Assembly: GCF_008727815.1 (NCBI RefSeq)
Contig: NZ_CP044230.1
Coordinates: 2,030,001 to 2,094,000, forward strand
DNA length: 64,000 nt
From: Streptococcus sp. LPB0220
GTDB lineage: Bacteria > Bacillota > Bacilli > Lactobacillales > Streptococcaceae
Reading direction: 5' to 3'
The notes below the pieces were generated by a model, which searched no databases, was not told the origin of the DNA, and worked only from the letters and a program-made list of their open reading frames with translations. A program made the translations under genes and the position numbers. This document shows, in pieces, positions 35,458 through 46,726 of this stretch (its first letter is position 1; each line of letters begins with the position of its first letter).

Positions 35458-38286
35458 TTAATCTTCTTTTTTCTTGCGTGCAAGACCCAATCCAAGCAAT
35501 CCAGCCATCGCACCTGCAAGAACAGCTGCAGTTGAGCTTTCTGTACCTGTATTTGGAAGCGCAGGTGTTTGTGGTTGCGCAGGTTGTACAGGCTGTTCCG
35601 GAACTTCAGGAGTTGGTTCGGTTGGAACCTCTGGAGTTGGTGGAACGATTGGTGTAGGTGGAACAATTGGTGTTGGTGGGTTATATGGTGTTGGTGGAGT
35701 TGGAGGAACTGGCGTTGGTGGGGTTGGAATATCTGTTTCCGTTACCACTTTATTCTTATGCCATTTCACTTCAGCTTCCGGTTTCACCGGATTCGTATTT
35801 GGAACAACTTCAGGAGTCGGTGGGGTTGGCTCTGTTGGTGGAGTTGGTGATTTTGGTTCCTCCACATCGACCGTAATCACAGTGTAGTTAGGTGCTGTTG
35901 GCGGAGTTGGTGATTTAGGTTCTTCTGGTTTCGTTGGCTCTGCAGGTAGATTTTCCACTGTAATCGTTGGTGGAGTTGGAGCCTTTGGTTCTGTTGGTTT
36001 TGTTGGCTCTTTCGGTTCTTCTCCTGGCTCTTTAGGAAGACCTACATTTGAGTTGATGGCAAACCAATAAACCGTTGGTTGACCAGCCGCATTGGCACCA
36101 TTAGCCGTAAAGACTAAGTGTCCATCTGACATCTTCAAGCCTGCTCCACCATAATAGAGGTATGGAGAAGATGGATTATCCCAACCTTCAAGAGTTGTTG
36201 AAGATTCACCGTTAAAGACAGATCCATGTTCAATATATTGGTTATCTTTAAAGGAAGTCACTTCTTTAGTAGCAGCATCATAAGAAACACTTGAGTTTGG
36301 AATTGGAATAAATTTATTATTTCCAACATTTACAGACTCTTGGTGTTCCACGTTTTCAAATTTCTTCTTAGGTGTGAACGTAATTTGACCTGTAGTTGCA
36401 TCTACTTTGTATGATCCGATAACATCATCCTTACCTTCAAAGGTAAATTCTTCTGTACCAATAGAATGAACACTTCCTGAACCCGAAGCATTTACAGTTA
36501 ACGCATCCGTTACTTCTTCCTTCTCAGGTGTCGTACCAGGAACCCATTTACCTGTGTCATCTTTAACATAACCATATTTCTGAGTCACAATTTTGAGAGG
36601 GTTGTCTGCTGAAATGGAAACAGTTGCAGTACCAAAGTCTGCTTTTCCTGTTTTAACCTTCACTTCATTGTTTTCAATGCTCATGGATGAACCATCTGCA
36701 TATGGATCCCAAGTTCCACGAACAGTGTTGCCATCTTTATCTTTGGCTTCTACTGTAAGGGCACGAGGTTTGTCTCCACTATCGACATAGGAAGCACCTG
36801 TCCAGTGGTTGAGCGAGTTCAAAGCGACAATGGCATTGCGTTGAGTCAAATCAAATTTATTGCCATCACCATCATAGAATTCAACATCGACAGCAACCTT
36901 AACAGGTTTGTCTTGGTCTGTTGAAGCACCCACTGTCATGGTTACCGTTGGATCTGCGTTGACTGCTGCAATCCCTTTGCCATCATTTGATGGAAGACTT
37001 AAAATCTCATAACGGTAAATCACACGTTTGATTGGATGCATATCCGTATTTTCACGCATGCTGGACTGATTCAAGTTATCATAAGTAACGACAAATTTAT
37101 CGCCTTCTTTCACTTGAATGTACTCAGTTTCATTATTGGCCCAAGGACTAGTTGCTACAATATCTGAAGCTTCCAATTTATTAGAATCATATTGATGGAC
37201 ATTGCTTGTATTTAAACGAGCTTGAGCATCACGAGTAAGATAAGTGCTGATGCCGTCAATGGTGTGAGTTGCACCACCTTCACGTTGGAAGGTCAAATCT
37301 TGAACAGTTGAAACATTTTTAAGGTCAGCATACGCATTGTCTGTCATATATTTGTCGTATGCTTGTTTCGCGTCCGTATATTGTTTTTTGGCAACTTCGT
37401 ATTCAGCTAATTTCTTTTGATAAGCAATATAATCATTTTCGTACTGTACTTTTTCTACATTGTATTTTGCAAGATCAGCTTCGTATTGAGCCTTAGCAGC
37501 ATCTTCTTCTGCCTTCTTCGCTACCAATTGATCATAAGCTGCTTTATCTTTATCGTATTGCGCTTTCTTAGTTTGGTATTCTTGTAAATCTTTATCGTAT
37601 TGCGCTTTCGCTGTATTGTAAACAGCCATTTCTGCTTCATACTTAGCTTTTGCTTCTGCATTGGCCTTATCTGCTGCTGCTTTTTCTGCTACTTTAGCAT
37701 CGTAGGCTGCCTTTTTAGCATTGTACTCTTCTAAAGCTTTATCATAAGCTGCTTGTTGGGTTTTGTAGTCTTCTACTTGTTTCTTGTAAGCCGCTTCTGC
37801 TTCTGCATTTCTCTTTTCAATCAATGTGATTTCTTGAGATTTTGCTTCATACTCCGCTTTTGCCTTTTTGTAGTTATCAACTACTGTGTTGATTTCAGCT
37901 GTTTGAGCTTTATTATCTGCTTCTGCTGCTGCGATAGATGGTTGGACTTTTTCAGCTTCTTCTGTAACGGTCACACCTTCTGTAGCCGCATCAGCTTTTG
38001 CTTTTTCAAGTTCTGGTGATTCTACATAAGTCGTCGTAACTGTTTTATTTCCTTCTGTCACAGTTGTAGATGTCAACTTAGAACTTGTTGAAACAGCTGC
38101 ATCGCTTGTTGCTGTATCCGTAGTAGTCGCTTCAGTTGCAGGCGCTGTTGCTTCATCTGCTTTCACTTCTGCTCCGTAGGTATTAACAGTAGCCAATCCA
38201 GCGATGGCCAATGAAACAACACCGACTGATAACTTACGAATTGAAAATTTTTCCTGCTTCGAAACATGTTCACGATAGCTTTTCAT
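35458..38286 (-). CDS. LPXTG-anchored adhesin with GbpC/antigen I-II type domain
   Basis: 942 residues from the ATG at 38286, with GGAG 8 bases upstream; a TTG six bases earlier is possible. A YSIRK-type signal peptide (KFSIRKLSVGVVSLAIAGLAT) starts the protein. A long coiled coil of alanine-rich repeats with Tyr at heptad-like spacing spans about residues 140-315. A GbpC/Spa-type domain (about 325-735) begins at LTFQREGGATHTIDG. Proline-rich repeats (EEPKSPTPPT) follow, then LPNTG near residue 909 and a hydrophobic tail ending in RKKKED. Sortase A would link it to the wall. By family it may bind glucan or salivary glycoproteins. It is shorter than antigen I/II proteins and lacks their full C-domains. 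Confidence 0.93.
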   Translation of the reverse strand: MKSYREHVSKQEKFSIRKLSVGVVSLAIAGLATVNTYGAEVKADEATAPATEATTTDTATSDAAVSTSSKLTSTTVTEGNKTVTTTYVESPELEKAKADAATEGVTVTEEAEKVQPSIAAAEADNKAQTAEINTVVDNYKKAKAEYEAKSQEITLIEKRNAEAEAAYKKQVEDYKTQQAAYDKALEEYNAKKAAYDAKVAEKAAADKANAEAKAKYEAEMAVYNTAKAQYDKDLQEYQTKKAQYDKDKAAYDQLVAKKAEEDAAKAQYEADLAKYNVEKVQYENDYIAYQKKLAEYEVAKKQYTDAKQAYDKYMTDNAYADLKNVSTVQDLTFQREGGATHTIDGISTYLTRDAQARLNTSNVHQYDSNKLEASDIVATSPWANNETEYIQVKEGDKFVVTYDNLNQSSMRENTDMHPIKRVIYRYEILSLPSNDGKGIAAVNADPTVTMTVGASTDQDKPVKVAVDVEFYDGDGNKFDLTQRNAIVALNSLNHWTGASYVDSGDKPRALTVEAKDKDGNTVRGTWDPYADGSSMSIENNEVKVKTGKADFGTATVSISADNPLKIVTQKYGYVKDDTGKWVPGTTPEKEEVTDALTVNASGSGSVHSIGTEEFTFEGKDDVIGSYKVDATTGQITFTPKKKFENVEHQESVNVGNNKFIPIPNSSVSYDAATKEVTSFKDNQYIEHGSVFNGESSTTLEGWDNPSSPYLYYGGAGLKMSDGHLVFTANGANAAGQPTVYWFAINSNVGLPKEPGEEPKEPTKPTEPKAPTPPTITVENLPAEPTKPEEPKSPTPPTAPNYTVITVDVEEPKSPTPPTEPTPPTPEVVPNTNPVKPEAEVKWHKNKVVTETDIPTPPTPVPPTPPTPYNPPTPIVPPTPIVPPTPEVPTEPTPEVPEQPVQPAQPQTPALPNTGTESSTAAVLAGAMAGLLGLGLARKKKED

Positions 38287-38734
38287 TTTCAAAACTCTCC
38301 TTTTTGTTTATGTTTAAAAAAATCTCACTGTAGAGGCAAAAATATGCTACTGCCAGTTAACTCTATTGTATCACAATCAACCATTTTTAAATATTTGTCT
38401 ATTTAATTTTTTATTTTACTTTAAAGATATAACAACTTGAAACGCCAAACCTTACGGACCTTCCTCATCTTTTAGTTGAAAATATATGTAAGAACCTGTG
38501 AAAAATCCTTTATTTTCAAGGATTTTCATCCCGGTTTCTCTTTTTATAAATTTCACCGGAAGGCTTTTTTAGGGGAAGTATTTTTTTATACCAATAGATT
38601 AGATTTGAAGGTTAAAATAAAAAATTATGTAATTTTTTCCCTGCCGGATCGGAAAAATTCAAAAAAACAACACTGTTTACAGAAGTGTCCATTCTTTAAA
38701 TTCCTTCCTTTTTCTTCCCAAATAACAAGAAATG
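38287..38734. promoter_or_regulatory. Upstream region of the surface protein gene
   Basis: An AT-rich region of about 450 bases. An extended -10 TGATACAAT is present on the minus strand near 38365-38375, about 80 bases before the start codon. A hairpin AAAATCCTT/AAGGATTTT lies near 38504-38528, and CCGG-containing short repeats near 38530-38580. No coding frame is convincing. Confidence 0.5.
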
Positions 38735-38765
38735 AAAAAGACCAAGGTCCTAAGAACCTTGGTCT
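38735..38765 (-). terminator. Intrinsic terminator of malQ-malP
   Basis: AGACCAAGGT and ACCTTGGTCT form a perfect 10-bp stem around 7 bases, followed by TTTTTC on the minus strand. Confidence 0.92.
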
Positions 38766-38777
38766 AACAACTAATGA

Positions 38778-41036
38778 TTAGTTTAAGTGCCAGATATCTT
38801 CATTGTACTGAGCGATCGTACGGTCAGATGAGAAGAATCCTGCTTTAGCAATGTTAACGATGACTTGATCCAACCATGCATCACGGTCTTCGTAGTCAGC
38901 CAACATACGTTCTTTGGTGACAATGTAGTCTTCCAAGTCAAGAAGAGTCATGAACCAGTCTTTGTTGATCAATTCCTTGTGAAGACGAGTCAAGCGTTCC
39001 TTGTTACCAACTGCAAGAACGGCATCGCTGATAATGAAGTCTACCAATGGTTTGATAGCTTCACGTTCATAGAAGTCCGCTGATTTGTATGCTGATTTCT
39101 CATATAGATCGATTACAGTTTCTGAATCTTCACCGAAGATGTAGATGTTGTCACGTCCAACCAATTCAGCGATTTCCACGTTGGCTCCATCCATCGTACC
39201 AAGTGTCAATGCACCATTCAACATGAATTTCATGTTACCAGTACCTGAAGCTTCTTTCGAAGCAAGAGAGATTTGCTCAGAAATATCGCTAGCTGGGATC
39301 AAGTAGCTTGCAGCAGTTACGTTGTAGTTTTCAACCATCACCACTTGCAAGTGTGGAGCTACTGCTGGATCGTTTGCAATCACTTCAGACAAGCAAAGGA
39401 TCAAGTGGATGATATCTTGTGCAATGGTGTAGGCAGGAGCTGCTTTACCACCAAAGAGAACAGTGATTGGGCGAGCAGGGATATTTCCAGCTTTGATGTC
39501 CAAGTATTTGTGGATCACATACAAAGCGTTCATTTGTTGACGTTTGTATTCGTGGAGACGTTTGATTTGGGTATCAAAGATAGAGTTAGGATTGATTTCC
39601 ACACCTTGATGGTCTTTCAAGAAACGAGCCAATTTACGTTTGTTGTGAGACTTGATGTTTTCCAATTTTGCTTTGACTGCATCTTTATCTTCATAAGAAA
39701 GAAGGTCTTCCAATTTAGATGCGTCATGGTGCCAGTCACGTCCGAGGATATCATCCAAGTAGTGTGACAAGGTTGGGTTGGCATGCATGAGCCAACGACG
39801 GAATGTGATACCGTTTGTTTTGTTGTTGAATTTTTCAGGGTAAATGTCGTAGAAGGCTTTCAACTCAGAATTCTTCAAGATTTCTGTGTGAAGTGCTGCT
39901 ACCCCGTTTACGCTAAATCCATAGTGGATATCCATGTGCGCCATGTGTACGCGATCATTCTCATCGATGATTTGAACAGCTGGATCTTTGTATTCAGCGC
40001 GAACACGGCGGTCCAATTCTTCAATGATTGGAACCAAGTGAGGAACCACTTCTTGCAAGAATTCAAGTGGCCATTTTTCAAGGGCTTCTGCAAGGATTGT
40101 GTGGTTAGTGTAAGCCGTCATGCTACGAACGATAGAGATGGCTTCATCCATTCCAATACCACGTTCTGTCAAAAGACGGATCAATTCAGGGATGACCATT
40201 GATGGGTGAGTATCGTTGATTTGGACAACAGCATAGTCAGCAAGGTCATGCAAGTTGCTTCCTTTTTCGATGGCTTCGTCGATGATCAATTGTGCACCGT
40301 TTGATACCATGAAGTATTGTTGGAAGATACGGAGCAATTCCCCTTGACGGTTACTATCATCTGGGTACAAGAAGAGGGTCAAGTTGCGAGCGATATCTGT
40401 CTTGTCAAAGTTAATACCATCTTCAATAATAGATGAATCAACTGAATCCAAGTCGAACAAACGCAAACGGTTCTTGGTATCAATCTTGTAACCAGGGACA
40501 TCGATATCATAAAGGGTAGAAGTCAATGTGAAGTGTGCAAATGGCACTTGGTAGCTACGGCTTGAACGAACGAGCCAGCTTTGGTCAGTCAACCATGCGT
40601 TTGGAATCGTTTCTTGTTGGTTGTTTTTAAGGACTTGTTGGAACAAACCAAAGTGGTAGTTCAAACCAACCCCATCCCCTGTCAAACCAAGGCTTGAGAT
40701 AGAGTCGATAAAGCAGGCTGCCAAACGTCCCAAACCACCGTTACCAAGTGATGGTTCCAATTCCACTTCTTCGACTTCGATCAAGTCTTTACCAGCATCT
40801 GACAATTCTTTTTTAACATCGTCGTAAAGACCCAAGTTGATCAAGTTGTTAGACAAGAGTTTACCGATCAAGAACTCAGCTGAGATGTAGTAAACTTTTT
40901 TCTTACCAGTATTGATTTTCTTTTGAGCGCTTGCTTGCTTGGTGTAATTTAGCAAGGCAATGTACAATTCTTCATTTGAACATTCAGCAATTGTTTTTTG
41001 ATGATGATCAATCACATATTTTTGTAATGATTCCAT
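38778..41036 (-). CDS. malP: Maltodextrin phosphorylase
   Basis: 752 residues of the glycogen/maltodextrin phosphorylase family (GT35). The substrate region has [17 protein letters not shown], and the pyridoxal-phosphate lysine is in [20 protein letters not shown] near residue 600. It cleaves alpha-1,4 glucan ends with phosphate to glucose-1-phosphate. It is the second gene of the malQ-malP operon, 44 bases after malQ, and shares the MalR-controlled divergent region with malX. Confidence 0.96.
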   Translation of the reverse strand: MESLQKYVIDHHQKTIAECSNEELYIALLNYTKQASAQKKINTGKKKVYYISAEFLIGKLLSNNLINLGLYDDVKKELSDAGKDLIEVEEVELEPSLGNGGLGRLAACFIDSISSLGLTGDGVGLNYHFGLFQQVLKNNQQETIPNAWLTDQSWLVRSSRSYQVPFAHFTLTSTLYDIDVPGYKIDTKNRLRLFDLDSVDSSIIEDGINFDKTDIARNLTLFLYPDDSNRQGELLRIFQQYFMVSNGAQLIIDEAIEKGSNLHDLADYAVVQINDTHPSMVIPELIRLLTERGIGMDEAISIVRSMTAYTNHTILAEALEKWPLEFLQEVVPHLVPIIEELDRRVRAEYKDPAVQIIDENDRVHMAHMDIHYGFSVNGVAALHTEILKNSELKAFYDIYPEKFNNKTNGITFRRWLMHANPTLSHYLDDILGRDWHHDASKLEDLLSYEDKDAVKAKLENIKSHNKRKLARFLKDHQGVEINPNSIFDTQIKRLHEYKRQQMNALYVIHKYLDIKAGNIPARPITVLFGGKAAPAYTIAQDIIHLILCLSEVIANDPAVAPHLQVVMVENYNVTAASYLIPASDISEQISLASKEASGTGNMKFMLNGALTLGTMDGANVEIAELVGRDNIYIFGEDSETVIDLYEKSAYKSADFYEREAIKPLVDFIISDAVLAVGNKERLTRLHKELINKDWFMTLLDLEDYIVTKERMLADYEDRDAWLDQVIVNIAKAGFFSSDRTIAQYNEDIWHLN

Positions 41037-41080
41037 GTTGGGAGTCTCCTTTGTTTCAACAATTTTAATAGGGGGAAAGA

Positions 41081-42610
41081 TTATTTTTTTGCTTTCTTAA
41101 CTTCTTTTTTCAAGTCTTTGTTTTCACGACGATAGATCGTAGTGAAATCAAGCAATTCTTGCTCGACAGCTGGAGTCAATTGATCCGCTGTCATTCGCCA
41201 TGACCAGTTACCACCGAGAGTAGATGGGAAGTTCATCCGAGCTGAGCCATCTAACTCAAGCAAGTCTTGCATCGTAGCAATCGCCATGAAGCTGACGGAA
41301 GCAAAGACGGTACGAAGCATCGCATGCGGTACAGATTCGTACTCTTTCCGGTTAGTATAACGAGCAAGGTACTCACGAGTTGGATCGTCGATTTCATTGC
41401 GGTACCATCCAAGAACTGTGTTGTTATCATGTGTTCCTGTATACATCACAGAATTGTTTGGTGCCAAGTGAGGGCTATCGATACTTTCATCGTCCGGATT
41501 GAAGGCAAATTGAAGAATCTTCATTCCTGGGAAGCCAGTGCTTTCACGAAGTTCGATGACTTCATCTGTCATAAAGCCAAGGTCCTCAGCGATGATGTTC
41601 AAATCACCGAGCTCTTCCTTCACAGCTGCAAAGAGTTTGTAGCCAGGACCTTTAACCCATTTACCTGGTGCTGCTGTATCTGATCCAGCAGGGATTTCCC
41701 AGTAAGACTCAAAACCACGGAAGTGGTCGATCCGCACGATGTCGTAGATCTTGAAGCTTTCACGCAAGCGTTCAATCCACCATTGGTAGCCATCTTTGTC
41801 CATTGCTTCCCAGTCATAGATTGGGTTCCCCCAAAGTTGACCAGTTGCTGAGAATTCATCTGGCGGGCATCCTGCGATGCAAGTCGCTTTCCCGTTTTTA
41901 TCTGTTTTGAAGAGATGAGGGTTCGCCCACATGTCACTTGAATCTTCCGCTACATAGATTGGCATGTCTCCGACGATTTCAATGTGATGGTCATTGGCAT
42001 AAGCTTTCAAGGCCAACCATTGTTGGAAAAAGAAGAATTGAGTCACACGATGGTAAGTCAATTGATCCGCCAATTCTTCACGGTATTGAGCCAAAGCTTT
42101 TGGTTCACGTGCACGAATAGCTGCATCTGGCCATTCTGTCCAGGCTTTTAAATCAAAGTGTTCTTTGATAGCCATGTATTCTGCAAATAGTTCCAACCAA
42201 GAAGCATTGGCTTCGCAAAAGGCTTGGAATTCTTTTTGATCACCTGATTTCAAGAAGTTCGCAACTGCTTTTTCAAGCAAGGGACGACGTTGTTCGAAAA
42301 CCTTTGCATAATCCACTTGAGTAGGATCTTGACCAAAGTCCACTCCTTTAAGATCTGCTTCTGTCAACAAACCTCGTTCAATCAAAAGATCGAAATCAAT
42401 AAAATGAGTGTTCCCAGCAAAAGCTGAGAAAGATTGGTATGGAGAATCTCCATAACTAGTTGTACCAAGCGGCAAGATTTGCCAGTAACGTTGCTTGGTC
42501 CGAACGAGGAAATCAACAAAATCATATGCTGATTGACCGAATGATCCGATCCCGTATTGTCCAGGAAGGGAAGAAATGTGCATCAAAACACCACTTTGAC
42601 GTTTTTTCAT
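41081..42610 (-). CDS. malQ: 4-alpha-glucanotransferase (amylomaltase)
   Basis: 509 residues of GH77. Characteristic motifs are [17 protein letters not shown] near the N-terminus, [18 protein letters not shown] (nucleophile Asp), IAEDLGF (acid/base Glu) and [13 protein letters not shown]. It disproportionates maltodextrins so that MalP can degrade them. AGGTGG precedes the ATG. The 5' leader is about 160 bases long. Confidence 0.97.
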   Translation of the reverse strand: MKKRQSGVLMHISSLPGQYGIGSFGQSAYDFVDFLVRTKQRYWQILPLGTTSYGDSPYQSFSAFAGNTHFIDFDLLIERGLLTEADLKGVDFGQDPTQVDYAKVFEQRRPLLEKAVANFLKSGDQKEFQAFCEANASWLELFAEYMAIKEHFDLKAWTEWPDAAIRAREPKALAQYREELADQLTYHRVTQFFFFQQWLALKAYANDHHIEIVGDMPIYVAEDSSDMWANPHLFKTDKNGKATCIAGCPPDEFSATGQLWGNPIYDWEAMDKDGYQWWIERLRESFKIYDIVRIDHFRGFESYWEIPAGSDTAAPGKWVKGPGYKLFAAVKEELGDLNIIAEDLGFMTDEVIELRESTGFPGMKILQFAFNPDDESIDSPHLAPNNSVMYTGTHDNNTVLGWYRNEIDDPTREYLARYTNRKEYESVPHAMLRTVFASVSFMAIATMQDLLELDGSARMNFPSTLGGNWSWRMTADQLTPAVEQELLDFTTIYRRENKDLKKEVKKAKK

Positions 42611-42751
42611 GGGTTACCACCTTTTTTTATTTCTTTGAAGCCTGCGATTCGGTGCACGGTATGGGTATCGTTGCAGAGTCGTATCCAGCTCTCAAGCGGC
42701 TCTACTCTTTGTTAAAAATCGAACAGGCGCAACTCAGTTTACGCAATTTTT

Positions 42752-42804
42752 GCGAAAACGTTTGCGTACCATGTCATTATAAACTTTTTCCCTATTTTCT
42801 GCAA
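42752..42804 (-). promoter_or_regulatory. malQ-malP promoter and MalR operator
   Basis: On the minus strand TTGCAG (42799-42804), 17 bases and TATAAT (42776-42781) form a strong promoter. GCGAAAACGTTTGCG (42752-42766), a near-perfect palindrome with the central CG typical of LacI-family operators, overlaps the expected transcription start, so binding would block initiation. Confidence 0.85.
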
Positions 42805-42951
42805 GGGGTTTCTTAAAAACTTTTTAACTTTTTTCAGAATGTCCTCACCCCCCTAGTGTATTCTTTCCTTTGCCTAATGTCAACAAATTTGATGCATTTT
42901 ATAGAAGAAAGTTCGGAATTAAAATATTTTTAAAAAATTTTCTCAAAATCA

Positions 42952-43006
42952 CTTGCAAACGTTTTCGCCTTGTGATATACTTAAGTCGTTTTAGGAAAAC
43001 GTTTGT
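42952..43006 (+). promoter_or_regulatory. malX promoter with two MalR/CcpA operators
   Basis: TTGCAA (42952-42957), 17 bases and TATACT (42975-42980, extended by TG) form the promoter. The -35 box is embedded in GCAAACGTTTTCGC (42954-42967), and a second operator core GGAAAACGTTTGTC lies at 42993-43006. These match MalR-type sites and also resemble cre, so both MalR and CcpA may act here. Confidence 0.85.
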
Positions 43007-43058
43007 CTAAAACGGTTTCTAATTATTATCTTTTTTTATTCTTTAGGAGGAATAAATC

Positions 43059-44315
43059 ATGAAACGTACAATTTTACGTAGTGCTGCTGTACTTGGTACA
43101 GTTGGTTTTGCCGGCTTCTTACTTGCTGCTTGTAGCAATAACTCATCAGGTTCTTCTGAGGCAAGTAAAGAAATCAACGTCTATGTAGACAAAGGCTACA
43201 AATCTTATGTTGAAGAAGCTGCAAAAGCTTTTGAAAAAGAAAATGGCGTAAAAATTAACATCAAGACTGGTGATGCTCTTGGTGGATTGGATAACCTTTC
43301 TCTTGATAACCAATCTAAAAAAGCTCCAGACGTTATGATGGCACCATACGACCGTGTAGGTGGTCTTGGTAGCGATGGTCAATTGGCTGAAGTGACATTA
43401 AACAAAGATAGCCATACAGATAAAACAACTGAAGCTCTTGTAACAAACGGTGGTAAAGTTTACGGTGCACCTGCTGTCATCGAAACATTGGTTCTCTACT
43501 ATAACAAAGATCTTGTAAGCGAAGCTCCAAAAACATTTGGTGATCTTGAAAATCTTGCAAAAGATAGCAAGTACGACTTCGCTAGCGAACCTGGTAAAAC
43601 AACTGCCTTCTTAGCTGACTGGACAAACTTCTACTACACTTACGGTTTACTTTCAGGTAACGGCGGTTATGTGTTTGGTAAAGACGGTACAGATCCTAAA
43701 GATATTGGATTGAACAACCAAGGTTCTATCGATGGTATCGAATATGCAAAAACTTGGTATGCTAAATGGCCAAAAGGTTTGCAAGATACAAAAGCTGCTG
43801 CTAACTTCATCCAAACACAATTCCAAGAAGGTAAAACAGCTGCTATCATCGATGGTCCTTGGAAAGCTGCTTCATTGAAAGAAGCTAAAGTAAACTACGG
43901 TGTCGCAACGATTCCAACTCTTCCAAACGGAAAACAATACTCTGCCTTTGGTGGTGGTAAAGCTTGGGTTATCCCTGCAGGTGCGAAAAACCTTGATGGC
44001 GCTCAAAAATTCATTGACTTCTTGACAAGTACTGACCAACAAAAAGCTTTGTTTGACAAGACCAATGAAGTTCCTGCCAACACAGAAGCTCGTAAATATG
44101 CGGTTAGCAAAAACGATGAATTGACAACTGCCGTTGTTGATCAATTCAAGAATGCTCAACCAATGCCAAATATCTCAGAAATGAGTGCTGTTTGGGATCC
44201 AGCTGCTACTATGCTTTTCGATGCTGTAAGTGGTAAAAAATCTGCAAAAGCATCTGCTGACGATGCAGTGAAATTGATTAAAGAAACCATCGAACAAAAA
44301 TTCGGTAGCAAATAA
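43059..44315 (+). CDS. malX: Maltodextrin ABC transporter substrate-binding lipoprotein
   Basis: 418 residues. The signal peptide ends in LLAAC with the lipid-accepting Cys at residue 25. The mature part is an extracellular solute-binding protein type 1, with VYVDKGYKSYVEEAAKAFEKENGVKI and DGPWKAASLKEAKVNYGVATIP. It captures maltodextrins for MalC-MalD. AGGAGG lies before the start. A hairpin just downstream may keep its mRNA more abundant than that of the permeases. The ATPase (MsmK type) is not in the window. Confidence 0.95.
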   Translation: MKRTILRSAAVLGTVGFAGFLLAACSNNSSGSSEASKEINVYVDKGYKSYVEEAAKAFEKENGVKINIKTGDALGGLDNLSLDNQSKKAPDVMMAPYDRVGGLGSDGQLAEVTLNKDSHTDKTTEALVTNGGKVYGAPAVIETLVLYYNKDLVSEAPKTFGDLENLAKDSKYDFASEPGKTTAFLADWTNFYYTYGLLSGNGGYVFGKDGTDPKDIGLNNQGSIDGIEYAKTWYAKWPKGLQDTKAAANFIQTQFQEGKTAAIIDGPWKAASLKEAKVNYGVATIPTLPNGKQYSAFGGGKAWVIPAGAKNLDGAQKFIDFLTSTDQQKALFDKTNEVPANTEARKYAVSKNDELTTAVVDQFKNAQPMPNISEMSAVWDPAATMLFDAVSGKKSAKASADDAVKLIKETIEQKFGSK

Positions 44316-44335
44316 GACAGTTTTTAGGTGTGAGT

Positions 44336-44365
44336 AAGAGGTTGGAGACAAAGTCCCAACCTCTT
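44336..44365 (+). terminator. Attenuating hairpin between malX and malC
   Basis: AAGAGGTTGG and CCAACCTCTT form a perfect 10-bp stem around 10 bases, without a T-tract. It fits an mRNA-stabilising or partial terminator element separating a highly expressed binding protein from its permeases. Confidence 0.65.
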
Positions 44366-44442
44366 ATGTTCAATTTTCAAGCACAACTTACTGTCTGACT
44401 TGTCTTCTTGCTCTCTAGCAAGGACATTATAAGGAGATTTGA

Positions 44443-45738
44443 ATGACTACAGAACAAAACCCTAAAAAGGCTATGTGGCTCTCTTTGATCCCGGGTCTTG
44501 GGCAAATTTATAACAAACAAAAAACCAAAGGCTATATTTTTCTTGCCGTAACCATTCTCTTTCTCGCCTATTTCCTAGGAATTGGAGCTGGAGAATTAGC
44601 GAAATTGGTTACACTTGGAACCGTCCGTGGACAAGATAATTCTCTCTTTATCTTGATTCGTGGCGCCTTCCACTTGATCATCACTGTTGTTTACTTCCTA
44701 TTTTATGCCTTAAATATTAAGGATGCTGGAACAGTTGCTAAACGCATCAACAACGGGATTGCCGTTCCAAAAACCTTGAAAGAAATGGTTCAAGCCATCT
44801 ATGAAAATGGCTTCCCATATTTATTGATTATTCCTTCATACATTGCTATGACATTTGCGATTATCTTCCCAGTTTTAGTAACTTTGATGATCGCCTTTAC
44901 CAACTACGACTTCAAACATACCGCTCCAACAACCTTGCTTGATTGGATCGGGTTCCAAAACTTCACTAATATGTGGACCTTGAGTACCTTCCGCTCAGCC
45001 TTTACATCGGTTCTTGGCTGGACCTTGATTTGGGCCCTCGCAGCTTCTACTCTTCAAATCGTACTCGGTATCTTGACCGCTATTGTTGCAAACCAACCAT
45101 TCGTAAAAGGAAAACGAATCTTTGGGGTTATCTTCTTGCTTCCTTGGGCTGTTCCAGCCTTCATCACTATCCTAACTTTCTCAAATATGTTTAACGATAG
45201 TGTCGGTGCTATCAATGCACAAGTTATCCCATTGTTTGCGAAGATCTTCCCATTCTTAGATGGCGTTTTGATTCCTTGGAAAACAGATCCTACCTGGACA
45301 AAAATTGCTTTGATTATGATGCAAGGTTGGCTCGGCTTCCCTTACATCTACGTCTTGACTTTAGGGATTCTTCAATCGATTCCAAACGATCTTTACGAAG
45401 CTGCTTATATTGATGGTGCCAACGGTTGGCAAAAATTCCGCAGCATCACTTTCCCAATGATTATGGCTGTTGCAGCTCCAACTTTGATCAGTCAATATAC
45501 CTTCAACTTTAATAACTTCTCCATCATTTACTTGTTTAACGATGGGGGACCTGGTTCTGTCGGAGGAAACGCCGGATCTACAGATATCTTGATCTCATGG
45601 ATCTACAAGTTGACAACCAATTCTTCTCCTCAATATTCAATGGCTGCAGCGGTAACCTTGATTATCTCTGTGATTGTGATCTCAATCTCTATGGTTGCCT
45701 TCAAGAAACTACATGCATTTGATATGGAGGATGTATAA
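44443..45738 (+). CDS. malC: Maltodextrin ABC transporter permease MalC (MalF-like)
   Basis: 431 residues. A cytoplasmic start ([16 protein letters not shown]) and extra N-terminal helices precede the six-helix ABC permease core. The EAA loop is [21 protein letters not shown] (about residues 324-344). It forms the membrane channel with MalD. AAGGAG precedes the ATG. The length fits MalF-type subunits. Confidence 0.95.
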   Translation: MTTEQNPKKAMWLSLIPGLGQIYNKQKTKGYIFLAVTILFLAYFLGIGAGELAKLVTLGTVRGQDNSLFILIRGAFHLIITVVYFLFYALNIKDAGTVAKRINNGIAVPKTLKEMVQAIYENGFPYLLIIPSYIAMTFAIIFPVLVTLMIAFTNYDFKHTAPTTLLDWIGFQNFTNMWTLSTFRSAFTSVLGWTLIWALAASTLQIVLGILTAIVANQPFVKGKRIFGVIFLLPWAVPAFITILTFSNMFNDSVGAINAQVIPLFAKIFPFLDGVLIPWKTDPTWTKIALIMMQGWLGFPYIYVLTLGILQSIPNDLYEAAYIDGANGWQKFRSITFPMIMAVAAPTLISQYTFNFNNFSIIYLFNDGGPGSVGGNAGSTDILISWIYKLTTNSSPQYSMAAAVTLIISVIVISISMVAFKKLHAFDMEDV

Positions 45739-45739
45739 A

Positions 45740-46582
45740 ATGAAAAATTCAGTTCAATTTAAACGCCGCCTCAATCATTTCTTGACTTACCTGTACATGG
45801 TGGTTCTTTCAATCGTTATCATTTATCCATTGTTGATTACGGTTCTATCAGCCTTCAAATCAGGGAATGTCAGTGCCTTTACACTTGATTTTAGTGGCAA
45901 TCTTAGTTTTGATAACTTCTCAAAACTTTTCTCTGAAACCCATTATGGCACTTGGTATATGAACACCTTGGTTATCGCCATTATCACCATGATTGTACAA
46001 ACAAGTATCGTTACCTTCGCAGGTTATGCATACAGCCGTTACAATTTCTTGGCGCGTAAACAAAGTTTGGTCTTCTTCTTGATTATTCAAATGGTCCCAA
46101 CCATGGCAGCCCTCACAGCCTTCTTCGTTATGGCTTTGATGCTGAATGCCTTGAACCAACCTTGGTTCTTGATCTTCCTTTATGTTGGTGGTGGTATTCC
46201 AATGAATGCCTGGTTGATGAAGGGATACTTTGATACTGTTCCAATTTCCCTCGATGAATCTGCGAAATTGGATGGAGCTGGACACTTCCGTCGCTTCTGG
46301 CAAATCGTCCTTCCTCTTGTTCGTCCAATGATTGCCGTTCAAGCACTTTGGGCTTTCATGGGGCCTTTCGGAGACTATATCTTGTCTAAATTCTTGCTTC
46401 GTGACGAAGTGAACTATACGGTAGCCGTTGGTCTTCAAACCTTTATCAGTGACCAAAAAAATCAAAAAATCGCCTTCTTTGCAGCCGGTGCTATTTTGAT
46501 CGCGGTTCCAATCTGTATCTTATTCTTCTTCCTACAAAAGAACTTTGTTTCAGGCTTGACAGCTGGTGGAGATAAAGGATAA
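45740..46582 (+). CDS. malD: Maltodextrin ABC transporter permease MalD (MalG-like)
   Basis: 280 residues from the ATG at 45740, one base after the malC stop codon, with GGAGG inside the end of malC. Six transmembrane helices are present. The EAA loop is [21 protein letters not shown]. An upstream start in the same frame would overlap malC and has no ribosome site. It pairs with MalC. Confidence 0.95.
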   Translation: MKNSVQFKRRLNHFLTYLYMVVLSIVIIYPLLITVLSAFKSGNVSAFTLDFSGNLSFDNFSKLFSETHYGTWYMNTLVIAIITMIVQTSIVTFAGYAYSRYNFLARKQSLVFFLIIQMVPTMAALTAFFVMALMLNALNQPWFLIFLYVGGGIPMNAWLMKGYFDTVPISLDESAKLDGAGHFRRFWQIVLPLVRPMIAVQALWAFMGPFGDYILSKFLLRDEVNYTVAVGLQTFISDQKNQKIAFFAAGAILIAVPICILFFFLQKNFVSGLTAGGDKG

Positions 46583-46620
46583 AATAGAATCTTATTTCAA
46601 GCACATTTTATTTTTAAGTT

Positions 46621-46693
46621 AAGGGTAGTATGGTGGATGCTTTACTACCCTTCGTTAAGAATAAAATCAATGCAAAGAGATTTCTCTTTGCAT
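46621..46693 (+). terminator. Two hairpins between malD and malA
   Basis: AAGGGTAGTA/TACTACCCTT (46621-46652) is followed by ATGCAAAGAGA/TCTCTTTGCAT (46670-46693). The second is trailed by TTCTGAT. They may separate transporter and regulator mRNAs, at least partly. Confidence 0.7.
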
Positions 46694-46726
46694 TTCTGAT
46701 ACTCTTATGTTTAGAAAGGTCATCTT

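Noticed and set aside
35474..35887. Gly/Val-rich plus-strand open frame of 137 codons
   Set aside because: It is the antisense shadow of the proline-rich repeats of the surface protein and has no ribosome site.
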